Source of the DNA: Candidatus Scybalocola faecigallinarum
Lineage (GTDB): Bacteria; Bacillota; Clostridia; Lachnospirales; Lachnospiraceae
DNA: 64,000 nucleotides
Reading direction: 5' to 3'
Assembly (NCBI GenBank): GCA_018711005.1
Contig: DVIT01000006.1
Span: forward strand, 1 to 64,000
Both the position numbers and the translations under genes were made by a program. Every line of letters starts with the position of its first letter. Position 1 is the stretch's first letter. Shown in pieces: positions 56,969 to 64,000 of this stretch. The notes beneath the pieces were generated by a model, which made no database searches, was not told the DNA's origin, and saw only the letters and a list, made by a program, of their open reading frames with translations.

Positions 56969-58657
56969 ATGGCTGAAGCAAAGGTGGATATGGCGGAAAT
57001 CCAAAAGAAAATGCTGGCGGAAATCCAGCAGGAATTTGACCAGTTTCCGGCCCGGTGCGGTCTTGAGGATGTAGAAGAAACTGTGGAAATGGTGCCTATG
57101 TCCGATGGCGTTAAGCTTAAAACATACATTTTCCGGCAAAAAGGCATTGCCTGCGCGCCTGCACTTCTGGTGCGCACCTGCTATCCAGGTAATCAGGCCG
57201 GAGATTTCCTGAAAGCCAGAAATTTTGCGGCCCACGGATTTTTTTCTGTGATCCAGTATTGCCGGGGAACAGAAGGATCAGAAGGCGAATGGGAGCCAAA
57301 CTTCCACGAACGCTCTGATGGAACCGATACGATCAACTGGCTTGCAGACCAGCCCTGGGTGGAGAGTATCGGTTATTACGGCGCCTCCTATCTTGCTCTG
57401 ACCGGCTGGGCCATGATCGACAGTCTGCCAGATAAGGTCAAAGGCATGTATCTGTCTGTATATGGAACCAACCGGTATGTTTCCGCATTTAATGACGGTC
57501 TGTTCCGCCAGGATGTGCTTACCTCCTGGGCGATGGACAATGCCGGCGTTCCTGTGACTGCGGATTATATCCAATCCTGCTGCTATAAGCCCCAGGTTCG
57601 GGTGGATGAAGACCTTTGGGGTGTAAAGCTGCCCTGGTATGAGCAGATGATCTGCAGTCCGGATGGTACGGACGATTACTGGAACACAGGATTTTGGAGC
57701 GTGTTAAGAGAAATGCCTTCCAGGGTAAAAATTCCCATTGTTTTTGAGGAAGGCTGGTACGATCATCATTTGGGAAGCGCATTGTCCGGCTACCGTACTA
57801 TGTCCGGGGAAGGTCTTGAAAAATGCCTGCTGCGCATCGGTCCCTGGAATCATGGCAAATATAGTGTGGCCAATGCCCATGCGTGCAAAAATGGGGGAAG
57901 TAACCAGATCACAGATATTTATAACTTTTTCAATACCCTTCTTAAGGAAGGAAAGGAGCCGGAGTCCGGTGTCAGCCTGTATGTGATCGGAGAGGACCGG
58001 TGGATCAATGAAAAGCAGTGGCCAAAGGTAAGGGATACAAAGCATTTGTACCTGAATATGGCTGACAAGTCGTTATGCCGGGACAAGCAGGCAAAGGACA
58101 GCCAGCGTTCCTTTGTGTACGATCCGGAAAATCCGGTGCCCTCCTATGGCACAGAGTCCTGTCTGAAAAGCTGGACAGCCAACGGCAGCTTAAAGCAGCC
58201 GGAGCCGGATTACCGGGAGGATGTGATTAGTTTTGTTTCACAGCCTGTGACAGAGGATATAGCGATTATGGGAAAAATCAATGTAGATCTTTATGTATCC
58301 TCAGATGCACAAGATACGGCATTTTCTGTTAAGATTATGGAAGTGCTGGAAAATGGCGAGGCTTATAATATCCGTTCCGGAATTACAACGCTGGCGTACC
58401 GGGGACATTCCAGTGAACGTCAGACCTACACGCCGGGAGAAATCGTAAAAGTCAATGTGGATACATGGGATATTGCGTGGACAATTAAGAAAGGATCCCG
58501 GATCCGTGTGGATATTTCTTCATCAGACTTTCCTCAGTACAGTGTCCACACCAATTATCCCGGTGTATGGGCCCTTCAGGAAAAGACGAAAAAGGCAGTC
58601 CAGACCATTTACAGCGGAAAAGAGTATCCGTCAGCGGTGAATCTTCCGGTGGTATAA
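56969..58657 (+). CDS. CocE/NonD family (S15) hydrolase
   Basis: A 562-residue serine hydrolase. The catalytic triad is visible: Ser140 in YYGASYLAL (GxSY motif), Asp265 in GWYDHH, and His295 in GPWNHGKY. The C-terminal jelly-roll domain (about 410-562) is of the X-Pro dipeptidyl-peptidase type. It cleaves an ester or amide; the substrate is unknown, and no signal peptide is seen, so it is intracellular. It starts two bases after the previous stop. Confidence 0.9.
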   Translation: MAEAKVDMAEIQKKMLAEIQQEFDQFPARCGLEDVEETVEMVPMSDGVKLKTYIFRQKGIACAPALLVRTCYPGNQAGDFLKARNFAAHGFFSVIQYCRGTEGSEGEWEPNFHERSDGTDTINWLADQPWVESIGYYGASYLALTGWAMIDSLPDKVKGMYLSVYGTNRYVSAFNDGLFRQDVLTSWAMDNAGVPVTADYIQSCCYKPQVRVDEDLWGVKLPWYEQMICSPDGTDDYWNTGFWSVLREMPSRVKIPIVFEEGWYDHHLGSALSGYRTMSGEGLEKCLLRIGPWNHGKYSVANAHACKNGGSNQITDIYNFFNTLLKEGKEPESGVSLYVIGEDRWINEKQWPKVRDTKHLYLNMADKSLCRDKQAKDSQRSFVYDPENPVPSYGTESCLKSWTANGSLKQPEPDYREDVISFVSQPVTEDIAIMGKINVDLYVSSDAQDTAFSVKIMEVLENGEAYNIRSGITTLAYRGHSSERQTYTPGEIVKVNVDTWDIAWTIKKGSRIRVDISSSDFPQYSVHTNYPGVWALQEKTKKAVQTIYSGKEYPSAVNLPVV

Positions 58658-58719
58658 ACGCGGGGGATGATGGGGGACAGATTTTAAAGTGCAGCAGGCG
58701 TACTTATAATTAAAAAAAG

Positions 58720-58765
58720 GAGTATGACAAGAATAAACATATAATTCTTGTTATACTCTTTTTTT
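58720..58765 (+). terminator. Terminator after the CocE-type hydrolase gene
   Basis: GAGTATGACAAGAAT (58720-58734) pairs with ATTCTTGTTATACTC (58744-58758) apart from one G.T, followed by seven T. It separates the AtuA operon from the next unit. Confidence 0.9.
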
Positions 58766-58940
58766 GTGTCTGAAAAATTAAAGAAGATGGCCAGAAGTCG
58801 CTTTTTTTCGCGCAAAAATGAAAAGGAAGCAAAACAGAGGAATCATTATAATAAAACCATGTTAAGACGGTGGTGCCGGAAAGTATTTTAAAACAGGCAT
58901 CATGGCAAAGCTTTAAGCAATGTACAAAGAAGGAGGAACT
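58766..58940 (+). promoter_or_regulatory. Upstream region of the C-glycoside-type operon
   Basis: TCATTATAATAAAAC near 58846-58855 supplies a -10 (TATAAT). A TCGCTTTTTTTCGCGCAAAAATG stretch at about 58797 resembles the AraC-type repeat before the first transporter. No gene. Confidence 0.5.
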
Positions 58941-59399
58941 ATGTTTGATAACTTTTTAATCCGGAAAGATAGTCTGAGGAATGAAACTGACGAAAATGGA
59001 AATGTAACCGGTTTTATGTTTGCTGCCAGAAATGCCAACTACCGCGGCGTTTACTTGTCACTGCATAACGGTTATTACATTAAAGTGGATGGTGTGCAGT
59101 ATAAAAGAGATGTCCAGACTTTTGAGATTAACGGCCAAAAGCCCAGAACCTTTGAAGAAATTAAAACAGCAGTATGGGAGCATTGGGACTTTGATGATGA
59201 AGGGATCGTTCATGTGAAAAAGCCTGGCGGATTGACACCGGGGATGCATAAGATCGAGTTCCAGCAGTCGGTACTGGCGGCTTACGGTTATTTGCCGACA
59301 GATGAAGAATGGGTGAAAAACCCGCCGGAACCGGGGACAGGAGCAGGCTCCGATAAAACGAAAAATATTGTTACATATGAGCTTATGCTTCAGGAATAG
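58941..59399 (+). CDS. C-glycoside deglycosidase beta-subunit-like protein (DUF6379)
   Basis: A 152-residue soluble protein. FDNFLIRKDSLRNETDENGNVTGFMFAARNANYRGVYLSLHNGYYIKVDGV resembles the DUF6379 family, known as the small subunit of bacterial C-glycoside deglycosidases (DgpB/CarB types), which cleave the carbon-carbon bond after oxidation of the sugar. ATG at 58941 follows AAGGAGGA. It is directly followed by the large subunit-like gene (11 bases). Confidence 0.82.
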   Translation: MFDNFLIRKDSLRNETDENGNVTGFMFAARNANYRGVYLSLHNGYYIKVDGVQYKRDVQTFEINGQKPRTFEEIKTAVWEHWDFDDEGIVHVKKPGGLTPGMHKIEFQQSVLAAYGYLPTDEEWVKNPPEPGTGAGSDKTKNIVTYELMLQE

Positions 59400-59410
59400 G
59401 AGGAAGACAC

Positions 59411-60544
59411 ATGGGTAAGATCAAAAGAGGTGTTTCGCTGTACAGCTACCAGCAGGCCCAGTTTTTTAAAGAACTGGATCTGGAAGGACAAATCCGGGAG
59501 GTTGGCACAAATTTGTTTGGTGCTGATGGCATTGAGCTTTTAGATGAGCAGGGCATCCGTAAATATCCCAATCCGCCGGAAGAATTTTTTGAAAAATGGC
59601 ATCAGTGGATGGCAGATTATCATACAACCCCGGTAACTATGGATGTTTTTTGCGATGTTTTACAATTCCGGGATCATGTTATGAGCTACCATGAATGTGC
59701 TCAGCGCTTAAAAAGCGACATACGCCTTGCTAAGAAGCTGGGGTTTAAAAATGTGCGTACATTAGCCACAACACCTGTAGAAATCATGATCGAAGCACTG
59801 CCTGTAGCAGAGGAGTGTGATATTCGCCTTGGAAAAGAAATTCATGCGCCCATTCCTTTAAACGGACAGTTTGTTAATGAAATCGTGGACTATGTGGATC
59901 GCACCGGGACAAAGCATCTGGGAATCGTACCGGACTGGGGAATCTTTGCTTTCCGGCCCTCTGAGGTGACTTTAGACTGGTATGTGCGCCAGGGCGCAAA
60001 GCGTGAAAGCTGTGATTTAGTGACTCAGCTTTGCATGGATAATTATGAAGGCAGGAGCAGTGAGCTGAACGACATTGACCTTTCCTTATATTCTGCCGGA
60101 AATGTGGAGTCCTTTTTCCACAGATATTTAAAGCATGGTGATGCTCCGGCAGATTTGATTCCTGCTTTTGAAAAAATGGAAAAGCTCATCCAGGAAAATG
60201 TGCCGGGGTATACGGACATTGATTTTGAGGTTATGGGACAGGCGCTTTTACTTTCCAGAACAAAACCGGAAGATTTAAAACCGCTGATGCCTTATATTGT
60301 CAGCATCCATGGAAAGTTTTACAACATGTCGGAAATTCCTGGAAAATCGGGACAATATCAGGATATTGCCATAGATTATGAAGGCCCTATAAAAGTATTA
60401 AAGGAATGTGGCTACGAAGGATATATTAATTCAGAATATGAAGGACAGCGCCGTTTCCAGGACAGAGGCGTTGAAGATCTGATCAGTGAAGTGGATCAGG
60501 TAAGAAAGCATCAGGAAATGTTAAAGAGACTGCTGGAAGCCTGA
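59411..60544 (+). CDS. Sugar isomerase-type TIM barrel, C-glycoside deglycosidase alpha-subunit-like
   Basis: A 377-residue protein of the xylose-isomerase-like AP endonuclease family: KRGVSLYSYQQAQFFKELDLEGQIREVGTN. Likely metal ligands are in GKEIHAPI, VPDWG, VSIHGKFYN and NSEYEGQR. In the known C-glycoside systems (DgpC/CarC) this fold is the catalytic subunit. The neighbour encoding DUF6379 supports that role. Otherwise it would be a general sugar isomerase/epimerase. Confidence 0.85.
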   Translation: MGKIKRGVSLYSYQQAQFFKELDLEGQIREVGTNLFGADGIELLDEQGIRKYPNPPEEFFEKWHQWMADYHTTPVTMDVFCDVLQFRDHVMSYHECAQRLKSDIRLAKKLGFKNVRTLATTPVEIMIEALPVAEECDIRLGKEIHAPIPLNGQFVNEIVDYVDRTGTKHLGIVPDWGIFAFRPSEVTLDWYVRQGAKRESCDLVTQLCMDNYEGRSSELNDIDLSLYSAGNVESFFHRYLKHGDAPADLIPAFEKMEKLIQENVPGYTDIDFEVMGQALLLSRTKPEDLKPLMPYIVSIHGKFYNMSEIPGKSGQYQDIAIDYEGPIKVLKECGYEGYINSEYEGQRRFQDRGVEDLISEVDQVRKHQEMLKRLLEA

Positions 60545-60561
60545 AAAGGCGGGCAAGAAGG

Positions 60562-60618
60562 AGGAAGCCCCCTGCGGTGATACCTGTATGGCCTTAAAGG
60601 GCAGGCCAAGAAGGAGGA
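60562..60618 (+). repeat. Two-hairpin 5'-UTR module before the oxidoreductase gene
   Basis: GGAAGCCCCCTGCGG, GATACCTGTATG and the second stem TGGCCT/AGGCCA lead into AGAAGGAGG. The order matches the copies at 55191 and 55244, with the second stem changed on both sides. It ends directly at the ribosome site. Confidence 0.75.
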
Positions 60619-60626
60619 AAATATAT

Positions 60627-61733
60627 ATGGAGAAGTTAAAGTTAGGGATTATCGGGACTGGCGGAATTTGCAATAATAAACATCTGCCGTCTTTGGCAAA
60701 GGTTGCAGATAAAGTGGAAGTTGTGGCTTTATGTGATCTGGTGGAGGAAAAGGCCATTGAGACAGCAAAACGCCACGGTCTGGAAAACGCAAAAATTTAT
60801 ACAGATTATAAGGAGCTGTTAAAGGATCCGGCCATTGATGTGGTTCATGTATGTACGCCGAATGTTTCTCACTGTCAGATCACCGTGGATGCTTTTGAAG
60901 CCGGAAAGCATGTACTGTGTGAAAAGCCTATGGCTGCCACCACAGAGGATGCAGCCCGGATGCTTGAAGCATGGAAAAAATCCGGAAAGAAATTTACTGT
61001 AGGCTACCAGAACCGCTTCCGTCATGATGTACAGGTTTTGAAAAAAGCCTGTGATGCCGGAGAACTGGGTGATATTTACTATGGCGAGGCCAATGCCATC
61101 CGAAGAAAGGCAGTGCCCACCTGGGGAGTATTTCCGGATAAATCCAAGCAGGGCGGCGGACCGCTGATTGATATTGGAACACATGCTCTGGATATTACTT
61201 TATGGTGTATGAACAATTATGATGTGGACAGTGTCAGCGGACAGGTTTTCTATAAGCTGGGCCATTTGCCGGAGGCTGCCGAAGGCAATACTTACGGACC
61301 GTGGGATACGGAACATTTTGAAGTGGAAGACTCTGCTATGGGATTTATTAAAATGAAAAATGGCGCGCTGATTAATTTAAGAGCGTCCTGGGCATTAAAT
61401 ATGCTGGATTCCAGAGAAGCATCCACTACATTATGCGGAACACTGGAAGGGGCTGAAATCAAGCACGGCGGCAGCTATCCTACATCGGAATTGTGGTTTA
61501 ACCATACACGGCACGGAAAAATGTGCCACGAAACCTTATCCGGTGAAGCGCTGGTGGATTATTTTGAAGGCGTAAATGAAGCACCTGGAGTTGTAGAAGC
61601 AAAGCAGTGGATCAATGCCATTATTAATGATACAGAGCCATGTGTAAAGCCGGAGGAAGCATTTAAGGTAACCCAGATTCTTGATGCTATTTATAAAGCT
61701 TCAGAAAAAAATGAAACCATAAAATTTGAGTAA
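60627..61733 (+). CDS. Gfo/Idh/MocA family oxidoreductase
   Basis: A 368-residue NAD-dependent enzyme. The Rossmann motif is LGIIGTGGICNNKHLPSL, with CEKPMA and a catalytic-domain GGGPLIDIGTHALDITLW. In C-glycoside degraders the same family (DgpA type) oxidises C3 of the sugar before cleavage, and the genomic position agrees. ATG at 60627 follows AAGGAGGAAAA; an in-frame start at 60588 runs through the hairpin module. Confidence 0.92.
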   Translation: MEKLKLGIIGTGGICNNKHLPSLAKVADKVEVVALCDLVEEKAIETAKRHGLENAKIYTDYKELLKDPAIDVVHVCTPNVSHCQITVDAFEAGKHVLCEKPMAATTEDAARMLEAWKKSGKKFTVGYQNRFRHDVQVLKKACDAGELGDIYYGEANAIRRKAVPTWGVFPDKSKQGGGPLIDIGTHALDITLWCMNNYDVDSVSGQVFYKLGHLPEAAEGNTYGPWDTEHFEVEDSAMGFIKMKNGALINLRASWALNMLDSREASTTLCGTLEGAEIKHGGSYPTSELWFNHTRHGKMCHETLSGEALVDYFEGVNEAPGVVEAKQWINAIINDTEPCVKPEEAFKVTQILDAIYKASEKNETIKFE

Positions 61734-61767
61734 AATACCCGGGGAGGTACCTAAAGGAGGAGAAGAT

Positions 61768-63471
61768 ATGAAGTTTAAAAGATTAGCAGCCATGGTATTG
61801 GCAGGCACAATGATACTTTCAGCGGCAGGATGCGGCGGTTCATCCGATGGAAGTTCTTCCGGAGACAGCACCGGAGCCAGTGAGGCATCAGGAACAAGCG
61901 AAGCGTCCGGCACAGGTTCAGAATCCGGGGGAAGCGATCAGGCAGCCGCGGAAGGGATGGTAGACAAGGTGGTGTTCGCTTTAACAGCCAGTGATTTTGA
62001 TATGTCCCCATTTGCCACAGGAAGCGAACCACGTAACTGGATGGTCCAGAATGTTTACGCTGCCCTTTACTGCACGCCTTTTTATGGGGCGACTCTGGAA
62101 GAAATGGAGCCGTGGCTGGCCAAAAGCTGCGAGAAAATTGATGATCTCACCTATCAGGTCACTTTATATGATTATATTCATGACAGCAAGGGCAATGCCA
62201 TTACTTCTGAAGACATTGCGTTCAGCTACGATATGTGTTACGAAAAAGGCGGCGATGTGCGTATCGGCTCTTATCTGGATAATATTGAAATTGTAGATGA
62301 TTACACTATGATCTTTCATTTAAAGAAAAGTGGTCCCGGTGTGATGGAATATCTTATGGGCAACTATACCTTAAGTGTATGCGACAAAGAATGGTATGAA
62401 AGTTCTACAGACGAAGAAAAATATAACGATCCCGCGGCCACAGGGGCCTATAAGATCGTAGATTATACCCAGGGCGCCAGCATTACCCTTGAGGCTGTGG
62501 AAGATTACTGGCAGACGGATGACAGTCTTCGCTGTTCAGCAGATACACAAAACGTAAAAACCATTGAATATCGTGTAATTACAGAAACATCTATGCGCAG
62601 TATTGCCCTGGAAAACGGTGAAATCGACGGAACCGTTATTGATGCCAGCGAGTTAAAGCGGTACTATTCTGATGGACAGGCAATTGACGGCTATACGGTA
62701 AACATGGCTGAGGGTACAGCATGCAATGTTGTATTTATTAATATGGAACCTGGCGAAGGCTCCCTTGCGGAGGATGAAAATCTCCGTCTGGCAGCACTGT
62801 ACGCCCTGGATTCGGAAAGCATTCTTTACGGCGGAAACTTCGATCTGGATACCGGCTCTGTATGCTACAGTCTTGGCACTCCGGTAATGACCGGATATAA
62901 TGACAGCTGGTCAGAGGACTATTTTAATTACGATCCGGACCTTGCCAGAGAATACTATCAGGCCTCGGGACACGCGGATGGGGAAGTGACGATCCGCCTG
63001 TTAAGCCGGACAAGCATCCCGGATGGTGTTCATTCGGTTATGGTAGCCAATTTGGAGGCAGCAGGATTTAATGTAGAGCTTTTGACTTACGATCAGGCAT
63101 TGTTTAGTACATATAATCTGGATCCTTCCCAGTGGGATATGATGTTGGATAGTAAAGGCGCAACAGGAAATATTGTAACTTGCTGGGATAATAACTTTAA
63201 TCCTGCAAACCGCAACGGAAATACTGTATGCTTTACCCATGATGATGAATTGATTGATCTGCTGGATAGTGCTACCGCTACAGGCAGCGAGGAAGATATT
63301 GAAAATTTCCATCAGCACTTAAAAGAGTTGGCTTGTGTTAAGGGGTTATATACTGCAAAAACTATTATTGTAGGCCAGGATGGCATCCTGGATCTGGCAG
63401 TGAATGGTAATATGAATCCAAGAGTCAATGCCTTTACCTTTGCAGAGGACTATCAGTCGGTAGCACAGTAA
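61768..63471 (+). CDS. Peptide/nickel-type ABC binding lipoprotein (SBP_bac_5), second transporter
   Basis: A 567-residue protein. The signal peptide ends in the lipobox SAAGC, then a Ser/Gly/Glu linker, and the SBP 5 fold: WLAKSCEKIDDLTYQVTLYDYIHDSKGNAITSEDIAFSYDM. ATG at 61768 follows AAAGGAGGAGA. Sequence similarity to the protein at 47561 is limited to the family pattern. It is placed straight after the C-glycoside-type genes, so it is a good candidate for their substrate importer. Confidence 0.92.
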   Translation: MKFKRLAAMVLAGTMILSAAGCGGSSDGSSSGDSTGASEASGTSEASGTGSESGGSDQAAAEGMVDKVVFALTASDFDMSPFATGSEPRNWMVQNVYAALYCTPFYGATLEEMEPWLAKSCEKIDDLTYQVTLYDYIHDSKGNAITSEDIAFSYDMCYEKGGDVRIGSYLDNIEIVDDYTMIFHLKKSGPGVMEYLMGNYTLSVCDKEWYESSTDEEKYNDPAATGAYKIVDYTQGASITLEAVEDYWQTDDSLRCSADTQNVKTIEYRVITETSMRSIALENGEIDGTVIDASELKRYYSDGQAIDGYTVNMAEGTACNVVFINMEPGEGSLAEDENLRLAALYALDSESILYGGNFDLDTGSVCYSLGTPVMTGYNDSWSEDYFNYDPDLAREYYQASGHADGEVTIRLLSRTSIPDGVHSVMVANLEAAGFNVELLTYDQALFSTYNLDPSQWDMMLDSKGATGNIVTCWDNNFNPANRNGNTVCFTHDDELIDLLDSATATGSEEDIENFHQHLKELACVKGLYTAKTIIVGQDGILDLAVNGNMNPRVNAFTFAEDYQSVAQ

Positions 63472-63481
63472 AGAAATGGTG

Positions 63482-63514
63482 ACGGCGCTGCCAAAATAAG
63501 GCGGCGCCGTTTTA
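63482..63514 (+). terminator. Hairpin and T-run between binding protein and permease
   Basis: ACGGCGC pairs with GCGCCGT (63482-63488/63504-63510), with an inner GCC/GGC, followed by TTTT. It probably lowers, but does not end, transcription into the permease genes. Confidence 0.7.
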
Positions 63515-63540
63515 CAAAAAACGGAAATTGGAGGGATTTC

Positions 63541-64000
63541 ATGTCTCGTTATATTATAAAGCGATTGCTTCAGATGATCCCTATCCTGATCATCGTGGCT
63601 ATCCTGATCTTTACCTTGATGTATTTTGTTCCCGGAGATCCGGTACAGATCATCCTGGGCGATAATGCCACGCCGGAACAGATCGCAGAAACTGAAGCAC
63701 AGCTGGGATTAGATCAGCCTTATATTATACGGCTTGGCAAATATCTTGCCGGAATATGCCATCTTGATTTTGGTACTTCTTATATGAAAGGAACGCCGGT
63801 AGGTGCGGATCTGCTGGAACGTTTTCCAAATACGCTGATCCTGTCATCTTTAAGTATTCTTTTTACCATTGTTATCGGTATTCCTTTGGGGATCCAGTGT
63901 GCGATGCATGCCAATAAGCTCACGGATAAGATCCTCATGTTCCTTACAATGCTTGGAAACTCCATGCCTGGATTCTGGCTTGGCCTCCTGCTGGTTCTTC
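63541..64000 (+). CDS. ABC transporter permease, DppB type, cut by the window end
   Basis: The first 153 codons of a permease: MSRYIIKRLLQMIPILIIVAILIFTLMYFVPGDP, then LGDNATPEQIAETEAQLGLDQPY and a membrane segment, all typical of DppB. ATG follows TGGAGGG. No stop is reached before 64000. It belongs with the binding protein at 61768, and a DppC and ATPases are expected beyond the edge. Confidence 0.92.
   Translation, partial: MSRYIIKRLLQMIPILIIVAILIFTLMYFVPGDPVQIILGDNATPEQIAETEAQLGLDQPYIIRLGKYLAGICHLDFGTSYMKGTPVGADLLERFPNTLILSSLSILFTIVIGIPLGIQCAMHANKLTDKILMFLTMLGNSMPGFWLGLLLVL

Overview
The window is chromosomal DNA around the replication origin of an anaerobic low-to-mid GC Firmicute, most likely a Lachnospiraceae-type Clostridium. 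Supporting signs are the classical Gram-positive origin order (rpmH, rnpA, yidD, yidC, jag, mnmE, mnmG, rsmG leftward; dnaA, dnaN, yaaA, recF, gyrB, gyrA rightward), two consensus parS sites beside parA/parB, DUF3881 and DUF4446 genes, NiaR control of NAD synthesis, zinc-ribbon/DUF3160 proteins, and a nearby set of C-glycoside deglycosidase-like genes.

Layout. 1-2.3 kb: the 5' half of a tRNA-Arg(CCU) gene broken just after its anticodon, probably by a group I intron, then DUF3881 and a divergent alpha/beta-hydrolase. 2.3-7.3 kb: argS, two parS sites (one inside a 42-bp perfect palindrome), parA, parB with a repetitive linker, DUF4446 and a bidirectional terminator. 7.3-14.8 kb: GNAT, rsmG, mnmG, mnmE, jag, yidC, yidD, rnpA, rpmH, all leftward. 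14.9-17.6 kb: a bipartite oriC, with DnaA boxes on both sides of dnaA, an 81-bp hairpin repeat present twice, and three stacked hairpins in the dnaA leader. 17.6-24.7 kb: dnaN to gyrA.

24.8-34.4 kb: a decayed Rpn-type transposase gene containing three perfect hairpins, a MATE exporter, a small redox protein, a ClC channel, acylphosphatase plus cupin behind a perfect sigma-54 promoter match, a MerR regulator with a 19-bp-spacer promoter, and the de novo NAD operon nadB-nadC-niaR-nadA. 34.4-41.9 kb: an accessory island with a toxin-antitoxin remnant, a type III restriction-modification operon whose middle gene (DUF1016/YhcG) has apparently lost its catalytic core, a helicase fragment fused to the tail of another gene, and an HTH regulator.

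42-47.3 kb: a NimA-like flavoprotein, a zinc-ribbon/TPR/DUF3160 membrane protein that seems to start at ATT, its coupled partner, and remnants of an iron-uptake permease and an AraC regulator. 47.5-64 kb: a nutrient-acquisition region. It holds a peptide/nickel-type ABC transporter with fused ATPases, an orphan DUF3502-type binding lipoprotein, an operon of AtuA-like proteins and a CocE/S15-type hydrolase, then DUF6379 + TIM-barrel + Gfo/Idh/MocA genes matching the C-glycoside deglycosidase system, and a second transporter that runs off the window. A plausible reading is import of a plant-derived glycoside or ester, ester cleavage, oxidation of the sugar at C3 and release of the aglycone.

The observations most worth following are a short two-hairpin module in front of RBSs whose second stem covaries between copies, the split tRNA, the C-glycoside-type cluster, the sigma-54 acylphosphatase promoter and the catalytically deleted YhcG inside the type III R-M operon.
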